The notes beneath the pieces are model-generated. The model did not search any database. It saw only the letters and a list, made by a program, of their open reading frames with translations, and was not told where the DNA came from. Shown here piece by piece: positions 15,391-23,043 of a DNA stretch of 36,017 nucleotides. Position 1 is the stretch's first letter. Every line of letters starts with the position of its first letter. Both the position numbers and the translations under genes were made by a program. The DNA comes from WJJR01 sp964440935 (GTDB lineage: Bacteria; Zixibacteria; MSB-5A5; WJJR01): assembly GCA_964440935.1 (NCBI GenBank), contig CAYTTY010000041.1, forward strand, positions 1-36,017, in the 5' to 3' direction.

Positions 15391-15845
15391 CGCTGGGGCT
15401 CTCCGGAATAATTTTCACGCAACGATCGGAATTTGATATCGAGCCAGACGAACAAACCCACACTCGCCACGGCACCGGCAACAATTGGCGCCCAGGCGAG
15501 TCCATAATCTCTCCAGGCTATGCGGGCGAAGATAAACAAGGCAATCAATGAGAGTATGATCGTAATCTTGGCCGCGAGATAGCCTCGGCCATGGAACTCG
15601 TGTGGAATGGCATCTCGATACCGCCGGAGAAGCAACACGCCAACTCCTCCCAACAGCAATAACAGAAACCGGAGCTGCCATTCGTAGGCAAATCCGACGA
15701 GCATCAGTCCAACCCAAAGGGTCTTGGACGCCAAAATCCAGCGCGGGAAAATGCCGCGCCGGGTACCGGCGGCCCGCATCCTGACGACACTCGCCAGCGA
15801 ATCGCGTGCTTCATGGGCGGATGGTAGATGTGAACGGTCTGTCAT
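15387..15845 (-). CDS. Small four-helix inner-membrane protein
   Basis: 152 residues with four predicted membrane helices: ILASKTLWVGLMLVGFAYEW, LRFLLLLLGGVGVLLL, AAKITIILSLIALFIFARIA and WAPIVAGAVASVGLFVWLDI. I do not recognise a named family, but membrane proteins of this size commonly precede PF13601-type regulators. ATG 15845 is chosen because GGAG lies 10 bases upstream and it sits just below a clear promoter. The open frame continues to 16067, but that part crosses the promoter, the operators and the tRNA-Gly and cannot be coding. The function may be sensing or maintenance at the membrane under the control of its partner regulator; this is a guess from context. Confidence 0.75.
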   Translation of the reverse strand: MTDRSHLPSAHEARDSLASVVRMRAAGTRRGIFPRWILASKTLWVGLMLVGFAYEWQLRFLLLLLGGVGVLLLRRYRDAIPHEFHGRGYLAAKITIILSLIALFIFARIAWRDYGLAWAPIVAGAVASVGLFVWLDIKFRSLRENYSGEPQR

Positions 15846-15877
15846 GAGTCCATGTCTCCGTGTGTATGGTGTAATCG

Positions 15878-15948
15878 CTTTCCATGTCGGAAAGTATATA
15901 CGGATGACTTTCCATATTGGCAAGTCTTTATTTTCCATGATGGAAAGT
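15878..15948. promoter_or_regulatory. Three tandem TTTCC-N5-GGAAA operators
   Basis: Three copies of one palindrome: CTTTCCATGTCGGAAAG (15878-15894), ACTTTCCATATTGGCAAGT (15907-15925, one arm imperfect) and TTTTCCATGATGGAAAGT (15931-15948). The 5-base spacers all begin with AT. They cover the start-point, the spacer/-35 and the upstream side of the promoter for the membrane-protein/regulator pair. Confidence 0.75.
15895..15923 (-). promoter_or_regulatory. Sigma70-like promoter of the membrane-protein/regulator operon
   Basis: Minus-strand -35 TTGCCA (15918-15923), 17-bp spacer and -10 TATATA (15895-15900). The start site would fall near 15888, inside the first operator, with the ATG about 43 bases further on. 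Operator 2 covers the -35 box. Confidence 0.65.
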
Positions 15949-16034
15949 ATTTGGCCACAGGCACTGCCAGACCCTGGCAACTGCGGAGTTTGGGGAGCGA
16001 ATAATGGGCCTTGAAACCCTACAAGATCACACAG

Positions 16035-16106
16035 AGCGGGCGATGGGAATCGAACCCACGACGTCAAGCTTGGGAAGCTTGCATTCTACCTCTGAATTAC
16101 GCCCGC
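16035..16106 (-). tRNA. tRNA-Gly (anticodon CCC)
   Basis: The minus strand folds as a tRNA: acceptor stem GCGGGCG/CGCCCGC, D-loop with CAGAGGUAG, anticodon stem CAAGC/GCUUG enclosing the loop UUCCCAA (anticodon CCC), and T-loop GGUUCGAUUCC. The sequence closely follows the known bacterial tRNA-Gly(CCC) pattern. The CCA end is not encoded. Confidence 0.95.
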
Positions 16107-16115
16107 CTCATGGGG

Positions 16116-16146
16116 ATAATCTTGGTGGTTCGCCAGCGGCGGTCAA
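16116..16146 (-). promoter_or_regulatory. Possible promoter of tRNA-Gly
   Basis: -35 TTGACC (16141-16146) and a -10-like GATTAT (16116-16121) are separated by 19 bases, just upstream of the tRNA 5' end. The spacing is long for sigma70, so this is tentative. Confidence 0.35.
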
Positions 16147-16193
16147 GGGGATTTGAAGCGGGTAATCAGGTAAGCAGGTGATGGATCTCAATA

Positions 16194-16464
16194 GCCCCCT
16201 CACCCCAGCCCTCTCCCCACCGGGGAGAGGGGGCAAAAACCTCGACGCCAAGGCAATCGACGATTTCAATTCTAGAGCGATTGTCAGAAGAACTTTCCGA
16301 TTCACGAGACCGTAGCATGGCCGTCCCGGCCATGCCGCACGGGCGAGACGCCCGTGCTACGTCGTTGGTTAATCGGAAATTATCTCTGACAATTCCTCTA
16401 AACGACTAGTTCCCTTTCCCCCAAACGGCTTGTTGTTTGGGTGGAGAGGGTTAGGGTGAGGGGG
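16194..16464. repeat. C-rich inverted repeat pair flanking a MITE-like element
   Basis: The CCCCCTCACCCC-AGCC-CTCTCC word at 16195-16216 recurs inverted at 16443-16464 (GGAGAGGG, TTAGGGTGAGGGGG). The left copy adds a 10-bp hairpin CCCTCTCCCC (16209-16218) with 16222-16231. The right copy is preceded by a 7-bp hairpin CCCAAAC (16420-16426) with 16435-16441. A third partial copy is at 30654-30676. These fill the 393-bp gap between tRNA-Gly and the polyphosphate enzyme; no gene is present there. Confidence 0.7.
16274..16399. repeat. Dispersed palindromic repeat, copy B
   Basis: 126-bp element bounded by imperfect ~29-bp inverted ends: AGAGCGATTGTCAGAAG at the left, and AGAGGAATTGTCAGAG when the right end is read inverted, both leading to TTTCCGATT. 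The centre holds two hairpins: GCATGGCC (16315-16322) with 16328-16335, and GCACGGGCG (16337-16345) with 16349-16357. A TA occurs at each edge, consistent with a TA target duplication. It is the partner of copy A at 1191-1342. Confidence 0.75.
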
Positions 16465-16499
16465 ATCGCACGCCGAGCTAGTGCTGGGCGGTCCGTTGC

Positions 16500-17987
16500 C
16501 TACTTGAGCGCCCGCTTGACTCGCTTGCAGTAGGTCTTCAGGATTTTAATGCGGGCGTGGCGCTTGTCATTGGCGGGGATGATGTACCACGGGGCGTACT
16601 CGGTACTTGTCCGAGCAACCATCTCGTTGACGGCCGCCTCGTAATCGTCCCACCTCTCCCGATTCCGCCAGTCTTCGTCGGTAATCTTGTGCTGCTTGTG
16701 AGGCGTGATTTCGCGGGCCTTAAACCGCTGATATTGCTCATCCTTGCTGATATGCAGAAAGAACTTGGTCAAGATGATGCCATGTTCGGCGAGTTGCTCC
16801 TCAAAATCGTTGATTTCCTGGTACGCCCGCTGCCACTCCGTCGGACTGGCAAATCCTTCGACGCGCTCGACCAGCACCCGTCCATACCACGACCGATCAT
16901 AGGCCGTCACAAACCCAGCCCCCGGGACATGTCGCCAGAACCGCCACAGGTAGTGATGTGCCTTTTCCTCGTCGGTGGGTGCCGAGACGCTGATCACCCG
17001 TTTGAGACGGGCGTCGATCGTAGCGGTCAACCGGCGGATACATCCGCCCTTCCCGGCCGCATCCCACCCTTCAAACACCACCACGCTCGACCGCTTGGCT
17101 CCGTACGCCTCCCAGGCCAGACGATTGACCGTCCCCTGGTAGCGGCGCAGTTTCTTGTCATACACATCCCGCTCACATGCCTTAGACAGATCGACCCCGT
17201 CGAGGATCGTAATCCGATTGCCGGGCGACGTGGCCGGGACAAACACACCATCGGGAACCTGAACCGTACTCCTGCTCCCGTTTTGCAGATGCGCCTGCAA
17301 CGCAGTGAGTATCGTCCGCCCGACCGTCATGTCGCGATGCCGCCAGTTCCCGGCATCGACCAATGTCCAGGGGCATTCACCGGTTGACGTCAGCCGGATG
17401 ACGCGTTCGGCCGCGGCCGCGTAGCGATCATAGTGTTTGTGGTGTTTCCAATCAGACTTCGTAACCCGACGCCGTGTGAGCGGATCCTTCGATAACGATT
17501 TCAGACGCTTCTCTTGATCCTTCTCCGATAAATGCAGCCAGAACTTGAGGATCAACGCCTTGTCCTCAACCAGCATGCGTTCCAAAAAGGCCGCACGTGC
17601 CAACTCGGCATCCAACTCTGGAATGTCGATTTTGCCCTCGGCAAAACGGGGAATCAGATCCTGGTACCAGGCGGCGAAGTGGATCCCGATACGACCGCGC
17701 GTCGGGAAGGTCCGCCAATACCGCCAGTACGGCGGACGTTCGCGCTCTTCATCGGAGGGGAGCCAGTAGGTGTGCGTATCGATCCACCGGGTGTCGAGCC
17801 ACTCGCTCAGACGGTTGACACACTCGCCCTTCCCGGCCGCATCCATCCCGGCGATGATCAGCAGCAGCCGCGAGTCGGTTCCGGCAAGCTCACGCTGAAC
17901 CTTGAGCAAGTCGGCCCGCAACGGCAGCAATTGCTCGTCATAGTCACGCTTCGGCAGGGTCTGCCCAAGCTCAACCGCCTCGAACAT
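16500..17987 (-). CDS. pap: Polyphosphate:AMP phosphotransferase (two-domain PPK2)
   Basis: Soluble kinase of 495 residues made of two fused PPK2 domains, the class II arrangement that phosphorylates AMP to ADP using polyphosphate. Walker A motifs are GMDAAGKGE (47-55) and GWDAAGKGG (307-315). Lid/acidic motifs follow in each half (PSDEERERPPYWRYWR, then PTDEEKAHHYLWRFWR), and SWYGRVLVERVEGF is in domain 2. The start MFEAVELGQ is the family-typical opening. Its ribosome site GGGAGG lies inside the 3' arm of the terminator that ends the upstream pnp/M16 operon, nine bases before the ATG, so hairpin formation should hide it. Length and both domains look complete. AMP specificity follows from family architecture and is not proven. 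Confidence 0.9.
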   Translation of the reverse strand: MFEAVELGQTLPKRDYDEQLLPLRADLLKVQRELAGTDSRLLLIIAGMDAAGKGECVNRLSEWLDTRWIDTHTYWLPSDEERERPPYWRYWRTFPTRGRIGIHFAAWYQDLIPRFAEGKIDIPELDAELARAAFLERMLVEDKALILKFWLHLSEKDQEKRLKSLSKDPLTRRRVTKSDWKHHKHYDRYAAAAERVIRLTSTGECPWTLVDAGNWRHRDMTVGRTILTALQAHLQNGSRSTVQVPDGVFVPATSPGNRITILDGVDLSKACERDVYDKKLRRYQGTVNRLAWEAYGAKRSSVVVFEGWDAAGKGGCIRRLTATIDARLKRVISVSAPTDEEKAHHYLWRFWRHVPGAGFVTAYDRSWYGRVLVERVEGFASPTEWQRAYQEINDFEEQLAEHGIILTKFFLHISKDEQYQRFKAREITPHKQHKITDEDWRNRERWDDYEAAVNEMVARTSTEYAPWYIIPANDKRHARIKILKTYCKRVKRALK

Positions 17988-18027
17988 AGAAAAATGCCTC
18001 CCGGAGTAGTATCGGCATCCGGGAGGC
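17988..18027 (-). terminator. Intrinsic terminator of the rimP-pnp-M16 operon, overlapping the pap ribosome site
   Basis: A perfect 10-bp stem GCCTCCCGGA/TCCGGGAGGC (18027-18018 with 18005-17996, 12-base loop) is followed on the minus strand by ATTTTTCT. It lies 28 bp after the M16 protease stop. The 3' arm GGGAGGC is also the Shine-Dalgarno for the ATG at 17987. Confidence 0.8.
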
Positions 18028-18054
18028 GTAAGTCACTCGTGATCTAATCATTGT

Positions 18055-19374
18055 TCAGGCGGCGCTGCGCGCGCGGGAACGGGAACGAGAGCCTTTCGGT
18101 CGGATCTTGCTCCAATCGATATGATCGAAGATTTCGTCGGTGATCGGTCCGACAATCGAGAGCGCCAACTGATCGGGTGAGAAGACTTGTCGGGCGATAT
18201 CAACGATGTCATTGCCGGTCACATAATCGATCCCTTTCATCGTCTGCTCCACCGGAATGTGCTCGCCGAGATAGAGTTCATGGCGCGCCAGCCGGTGCAT
18301 GCGGGCCTGAGTCGACTCCAATCCCAATACCATGTTTCCCTTGAGCTGGGACTTGATGTTATCGAGTTCAGTCGGTGTCACCGGCTTCGTCGCCATCCGT
18401 CCCAATTCCCTCAATGTCAACTCGACCGCATTGACTGTCTGCTTGGGATCGCAGGCGAAGTACACGCCGAAGTGGCCCGTATCGCTCATGAAGTCATGAA
18501 ACGCGAAGATCGTGTACACCAATCCCCGCTTCTCGCGCACGGTCTGAAACAGACGCGACGACATGCCACCACCCAGAATGCTATTGGCCAACAGCAGCGG
18601 GTAACGCCGCTTATCCCGAAACGGCCAGGTTGGAACACCGAGGCAAACGTGCGTCTGATTGATTTTCCGTGACCGGACCTGGCGTTTTGGCTGCACACCG
18701 TTCGGGGAGTCATTTGATAGCACCGCCGACGGAGTATCCGGAAACTCGAGGTTCTTCTTCAACAAGCTTAGCAGTTTCTTGTGCGACACACCGCCCGACG
18801 CCGAGACAACTAACCGGTCGGCCGTATAGTGACGGCGACGGTAATCCGCGAGCGTCTTGCGCGTCATTGAGGACACGGTCTCGAGCGATCCCATGATGGG
18901 CCGACCGATCGGGTGGCCCGGCCACAGACTGTCGGTGTAGAGATCGTGCACGGCCTCGTTGGGGGTATCGTCGGTATCCTTAATTTCCTCACAGATAACT
19001 CCGCGTTCTTTGACAACTTCACGCGGCGGCAGTGTGGGACGGGTCACGATATCGCCCAACAGCGACACCGCTTCGGGCAGATGCTCATCGAGAACCCGCG
19101 CGTGATAGCACGTGTGCTCCCGGCTGGTGAAGGCATTGAGCACACCGCCCAGCCGTTCGAGGTAGAGTGCGATGTCGGCCGGGTTCCGTGTCGGCGTCCC
19201 CTTGAACACCATGTGCTCGAGGAAATGCGACGTACCGGCGATCGCATCGGGCTCATAGCGCGACCCGACGTCGACCCAGATGCCCAACGCAACCGAATGA
19301 TGGGTGGGCAGCGACTCGGTGACGACCCGCAGCCCGTTTTTCAGAACTGTCTTTTCGATATTCCCGTTACTCAA
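18055..19374 (-). CDS. M16-family zinc protease (processing-peptidase-like)
   Basis: Zinc metalloprotease of 439 residues, inverzincin type: HFLEH at 50-54 (H50, E53, H54), with the distal Glu of the family expected near EEIKDTDDTPNEAVHD. A second M16-like half includes the conserved GGGMSSRLFQTVREKRGLVYTI segment split by R/Y motifs. It corresponds to the processing-protease homologue commonly found directly after pnp (YmxG-like in Bacillus). TTG 19374 is the start because no other start in frame precedes the conserved KTVLKNGLRVVTE and AGGTG lies a few bases upstream. The gene ends the translation operon 36 bp after pnp and is followed by a strong terminator. A basic SRSRSRARSAA tail is unusual. 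The natural substrate is unknown. Confidence 0.9.
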   Translation of the reverse strand: MSNGNIEKTVLKNGLRVVTESLPTHHSVALGIWVDVGSRYEPDAIAGTSHFLEHMVFKGTPTRNPADIALYLERLGGVLNAFTSREHTCYHARVLDEHLPEAVSLLGDIVTRPTLPPREVVKERGVICEEIKDTDDTPNEAVHDLYTDSLWPGHPIGRPIMGSLETVSSMTRKTLADYRRRHYTADRLVVSASGGVSHKKLLSLLKKNLEFPDTPSAVLSNDSPNGVQPKRQVRSRKINQTHVCLGVPTWPFRDKRRYPLLLANSILGGGMSSRLFQTVREKRGLVYTIFAFHDFMSDTGHFGVYFACDPKQTVNAVELTLRELGRMATKPVTPTELDNIKSQLKGNMVLGLESTQARMHRLARHELYLGEHIPVEQTMKGIDYVTGNDIVDIARQVFSPDQLALSIVGPITDEIFDHIDWSKIRPKGSRSRSRARSAA

Positions 19375-19409
19375 ACAGCACCTGCCCCTTTCAAGTGATC
19401 AGGTTCGTA

Positions 19410-21584
19410 TTAACGATTGCGTGCCGGTGGACGATCTCCGCGCCGGCGACGGCCACCGTCGTTGCCACCACGTCGCGGGCCGCGCGGCGGCGGATCGACA
19501 TATCCCTCCGGACGTGGCAGCAGGGCTTTACGCGACAGCCGTACCTTGCCCGCCGGGTCGATTTCGATGACCTTCACCTCAAGGGTATCACCGAGCTTGC
19601 ACACATCTTCCACCTTTTCCGTCCGTGCGTAGTCCATCTCGGAAATATGTAACAGGCCATCTGTACCGGGCAGAATCTCGATGAATGCACCGAAATCGGT
19701 AATGCGGCGCACCTTGCCTTCGTACACCTTGTCGACTTCCGGCTCCTCCACCGACCGTAGGACCATCTGGCGGGCCGCCTCACCGCCAGCCTGATCCACC
19801 GACGCCACAATTACGGTGCCATCGTCGTCGATATCCACCTTCGCACCGGTCTGCTCGGTGATCGCCCGGATGTTCTTTCCACCCGGCCCAATCACGTCAC
19901 CAATGCGCTCCGGCTTGATCTTGAAGATGATAATCCGCGGTGCGTACGGTGACAGTTCAGTGCGCGGGATCGCCAGCGTTTCGGCCATCTTGTCGAGGAC
20001 ATGCAGACGCGCGGTCTTGGCTCTCCGCAAGGCCTCTCGAAGTATGTCGAACGGCAGACCCTGAATCTTGAGGTCCATTTGAAAGGCGGTAATGCCGTGA
20101 GTGGTGCCGGCGACTTTGAAGTCCATGTCGCCCAAGTGATCTTCCACGCCAAGAATATCGGTGAGAACAACATATTGGTCGTCTTGCTTGATCAATCCCA
20201 TCGCGATTCCCGCCACCGGCGCCTTCAGCGGCACACCGGCATCCATCAATGCCAGTGACCCCGCACAGACGGTAGCCATTGACGACGAACCATTCGATTC
20301 GAGCACATCGGAGACCACGCGGACCGTGTATGGAAAGATGTCCTCATTGGGAATCACGGGCTGCAGAGCACGCTCGGCCAGCGCACCGTGACCGATTTCA
20401 CGACGGCCTGGTCCACGAATCGGACGCACTTCACCGACCGAATACGAGGGGAAGTTGTAATGCAGCATGTAACTCTTCGTCGATTCACCTAACAAATCGT
20501 CGATCCGCTGCTCGTCCATTTTCGTCCCGAGGGTCACCGCCGTCAGCGACTGCGTCTCACCACGGGTGAAGAGCGCTGACCCGTGCGTGCGTGGCAATAT
20601 CCCAACGTCCCCCGTGATCATGCGAACTTCTTCGGGTGCGCGTGTGTCGGCCCGTATCTTGTCGCGAAGCACACGTTCACGCAAAGTAACCTTTTCGATA
20701 TCGTCAAGGATGCCGCCGATAACGCGCTCCTGATCGGGAAACTCCTCCGCCAACGCTTCGAGGACTTCCTTTGTGATCGCGGTGATGGCATCCTCGCGTT
20801 CGTGCTTATCAACGATCTGATTCGCTTCCCGAATGCGCGACTCCGACAGTTCCCGAACCTTCTTGTCGAGTTCGGGGTCGATTTCCTGCGGTGTAAACTC
20901 AGTCTTAGCCTTACCAACTTTCGACTGAAGGTCCTCAATCGCGGCAATGAGTTTGCGGACTTCGCCCAGGCCAAATTCCAGGGCCTCGGCGAGATCATCC
21001 TCAGAGACTTCGAGGCAACCGCCTTCCACCATGATCACGTCCTCTTTGGTGGCGGCGATTACCAGGTTGATATCGGACTCTTCCAACTCGTCCAGTGTCG
21101 GGTTGATCTTGAACTCGCCCTTGATCCGTCCGACGCGCGCGCTGGCGATAGTGGCTTCAAACGGAATGTCCGAAATCGCCAAGGCGGCCGATGCAGCGGT
21201 CATCCCGAGCACGTCGGCATCGTTTTGTTGATCCGACGAGAGCACGACCACGTGGACTTGCACTTCGTTTTTGTAACCCCTCGGAAACAACGGACGAATC
21301 GGTCGATCGATCATCCGCGCCGACAGCGTTTCCTTTTCCGACGGACGACCCTCGCGCTTGAAAAACCCACCCGGGATTTTCCCCGCGGCATAGGCCTTTT
21401 CACGATAGTCGACACTCAGCGGAAAGAAGCCGCGGTCGGGTGGTGGTTCCTTGGTGGCGACCACGGCCGCCAAGACCATTGTGTCGCCATGACGACAGAT
21501 CACCGATCCATTCGCCTGACGGGCCACATGACCGGTTTCCAGCGAGTACGGGCGTCCCCCGAACTCCAGTTCCAAACGTTCCAT
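19410..21584 (-). CDS. pnp: Polyribonucleotide nucleotidyltransferase (PNPase)
   Basis: Phosphorolytic 3'-5' exoribonuclease of 724 residues, a trimeric degradosome-type enzyme. Order: first RNase PH domain (about 10-140, with FFKREGRPSEKETLSARMID), helical linker, second RNase PH domain (TRGETQSLTAVTLGT, FPSYSVGEVRPIRGPGRREI, SNGSSSMATVCAGSLALMDA), KH domain (IGPGGKNIRAITEQTGAKVDI) and S1 domain (YEGKVRRITDFGAFIEILPG). It ends in an Arg/Gly-rich tail. The start is ATG 21584 (MERLELEF) with GGAG eight bases upstream; the frame extends a few codons further without a ribosome site. It follows rpsO by 178 bp, the usual order, and that leader holds a small hairpin at 21651-21670 that may be a processing site. 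Confidence 0.97.
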   Translation of the reverse strand: MERLELEFGGRPYSLETGHVARQANGSVICRHGDTMVLAAVVATKEPPPDRGFFPLSVDYREKAYAAGKIPGGFFKREGRPSEKETLSARMIDRPIRPLFPRGYKNEVQVHVVVLSSDQQNDADVLGMTAASAALAISDIPFEATIASARVGRIKGEFKINPTLDELEESDINLVIAATKEDVIMVEGGCLEVSEDDLAEALEFGLGEVRKLIAAIEDLQSKVGKAKTEFTPQEIDPELDKKVRELSESRIREANQIVDKHEREDAITAITKEVLEALAEEFPDQERVIGGILDDIEKVTLRERVLRDKIRADTRAPEEVRMITGDVGILPRTHGSALFTRGETQSLTAVTLGTKMDEQRIDDLLGESTKSYMLHYNFPSYSVGEVRPIRGPGRREIGHGALAERALQPVIPNEDIFPYTVRVVSDVLESNGSSSMATVCAGSLALMDAGVPLKAPVAGIAMGLIKQDDQYVVLTDILGVEDHLGDMDFKVAGTTHGITAFQMDLKIQGLPFDILREALRRAKTARLHVLDKMAETLAIPRTELSPYAPRIIIFKIKPERIGDVIGPGGKNIRAITEQTGAKVDIDDDGTVIVASVDQAGGEAARQMVLRSVEEPEVDKVYEGKVRRITDFGAFIEILPGTDGLLHISEMDYARTEKVEDVCKLGDTLEVKVIEIDPAGKVRLSRKALLPRPEGYVDPPPRGPRRGGNDGGRRRRGDRPPARNR

Positions 21585-21650
21585 GATAAATGCTCCGGCA
21601 GCCATCCACATAGTGGCCGCAGTGAGCGGAGGCAGGTTGCTACGTCGGTG

Positions 21651-21670
21651 GCGTGTGTACTGTCACACGC
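21651..21670 (-). other. Hairpin in the rpsO-pnp leader
   Basis: GCGTGTG at 21651-21657 pairs with CACACGC at 21664-21670 across a 6-base loop, about 67 bases before the pnp ATG. In other bacteria the rpsO-pnp gap carries terminator and RNase III processing hairpins that mediate pnp autoregulation; whether this one does so is inference. Confidence 0.35.
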
Positions 21671-21762
21671 GGAGGGGTGGACGGCTCGCCCCGGGGCCAA
21701 GGTATCTCAGTAATCGCCCAGGTCCCGCCGCGAACCGATTCCCCGTCTCTGCCAACGTTCCC

Positions 21763-22032
21763 TTACTTCCGCAGGTTCAAATTGTCAATCAACTGGCGGT
21801 AGGCGTCGATGTCGGTCTTCCGCAAATAATTCAGAAGCCGGCGACGCTTACCCACCATTTTCAACAGGCCACGACGCGAGGAATAATCGCGCGAATGATT
21901 CGCGAGATGCTCGGTCACGTGGTTAATGCGCGATGACAGCAGAGCGACCTGTACCTCCGGCGATCCGGTGTCCGAATCGTGGAGCTTGTACGCATTGACA
22001 ATCTCTGCTGTCTTTGCTGAGTCGTGCTGCAC
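21763..22032 (-). CDS. rpsO: 30S ribosomal protein S15
   Basis: Full-length S15 of 89 residues, binding 16S rRNA in the central domain. Diagnostic stretches are HDSDTGSPEVQVALLSSRIN, TEHLANHSRDYSSRRGLL and VGKRRRLLNYLRKTD. The GTG start follows directly on the ribF stop codon (TAA then GTG), with AGGAG in the ribF tail as its ribosome site, implying coupled translation. rpsO-pnp adjacency is the standard bacterial arrangement. Confidence 0.98.
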   Translation of the reverse strand: MQHDSAKTAEIVNAYKLHDSDTGSPEVQVALLSSRINHVTEHLANHSRDYSSRRGLLKMVGKRRRLLNYLRKTDIDAYRQLIDNLNLRK

Positions 22033-23043
22033 TTACCTCTCCTGTGCGTTGGTGTGTTCCGTCGTTTTCCCTAGCAACATATGGCGAACGCGGCGCTCAT
22101 CCTCGGCCAACTGCTGGGTGAGCGCCTCGGCACTATCAAAAACTATTTCATCACGGATGTAAGCACTCAGCCAGATCGTTTCCTCTTCGGCCGGCTTCGC
22201 GCCATCATCCGTCGTCAACAAATGCGCTTCCAACTTCGGCATCATCTCGCCAAACGTTGGATTGGAACCATAATACGCCATTGCGGGCCGTGGTGTTGCA
22301 CGTCCCGCCCAACCGGCGTAAATCCCCACCGGCGGGGGCAATGTAAGGTCGAAGGGGTGGAGATTCCAAGTGGGATATCCGAGATCCTTGCCCCGCCCGG
22401 CACCGGAGATGATCCGGCCACTGACGGGTAAAGCATGGCCCAGCAAACGGATAGCATCCTCGAATCGGCCATCTGTCAGCAGGCTGCGGATCGCACTGGA
22501 GCTGATGCGCCACTCCAGCTCAGGATCATTAACCGCCTCGACCATATAAACTTGTAGGCCGCGCTCATCGCCCCACTCGCACAGGAACTCGGGTGTACCT
22601 TCCCGTCCCCGCCCAAAGCGAAAGTCCTCGCCTAGCACGATCGCTTCAGCACGAAGGTCTCGTCGGATGATTGTCTCAACAAAATCGGTCGCCGAGGTAG
22701 CGGCCAAATCCCTATCAAAACGCATCATCAACACGTGCTGGGCACCAAACTGACGCAGCAAACACGCTTTCCCATCGGGAGCCGTGAGCAGTCGTGGTGC
22801 CTTCGCCGAGGCCACCACGGACTTCGGGTGAGGATGAAACGTCACGACGACCAGCGTCAGACCCTCGTCCTGTGCGACCTGCCGGGCCTTGGCCAGAATC
22901 GCCTGATGTCCCTGATGAACGCCGTCGAATGTCCCGACGCACACTACCGCCCCCCCATCATACAGCACACCGACATCAGCGGCCACTGTCTCATAAACGC
23001 CCGGAGTAATCACCGGCGGTTGGCGGAGTGGATTAACCGTCAC
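22033..23043 (-). CDS. ribF: Bifunctional riboflavin kinase / FAD synthetase
   Basis: Makes FMN and then FAD from riboflavin. 336 residues: N-terminal FAD-synthetase nucleotidyltransferase domain (about 30-190, with GTFDGVHQGHQAIL and LGEDFRFGRGREG) and C-terminal riboflavin kinase domain (about 205-330, ISGAGRGKDLGYPTWNLHPF, GIYAGWA, SNPTFGE). The GTG start overlaps the truB stop by four bases (GTGA), and rpsO starts right at its stop, so it is embedded in a tightly coupled run. The truB-ribF-rpsO order is common in bacteria. No FMN riboswitch is expected or seen here. Confidence 0.96.
   Translation of the reverse strand: MTVNPLRQPPVITPGVYETVAADVGVLYDGGAVVCVGTFDGVHQGHQAILAKARQVAQDEGLTLVVVTFHPHPKSVVASAKAPRLLTAPDGKACLLRQFGAQHVLMMRFDRDLAATSATDFVETIIRRDLRAEAIVLGEDFRFGRGREGTPEFLCEWGDERGLQVYMVEAVNDPELEWRISSSAIRSLLTDGRFEDAIRLLGHALPVSGRIISGAGRGKDLGYPTWNLHPFDLTLPPPVGIYAGWAGRATPRPAMAYYGSNPTFGEMMPKLEAHLLTTDDGAKPAEEETIWLSAYIRDEIVFDSAEALTQQLAEDERRVRHMLLGKTTEHTNAQER

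Noticed and set aside
15846..16067. N-terminal extension of the small membrane protein
   Set aside because: This part of the frame crosses a clear promoter, three operators and the tRNA-Gly gene; the ATG at 15845 has its own ribosome site.
16035..16106. tRNA-Gly as an integration (att) site for a mobile element
   Set aside because: No integrase gene and no direct repeat of the tRNA 3' end is visible in the window.
20583..21713. 376-codon plus-strand open frame
   Set aside because: It lies entirely antisense to pnp and its leader; the length reflects codon bias of the real gene, and the protein resembles nothing.
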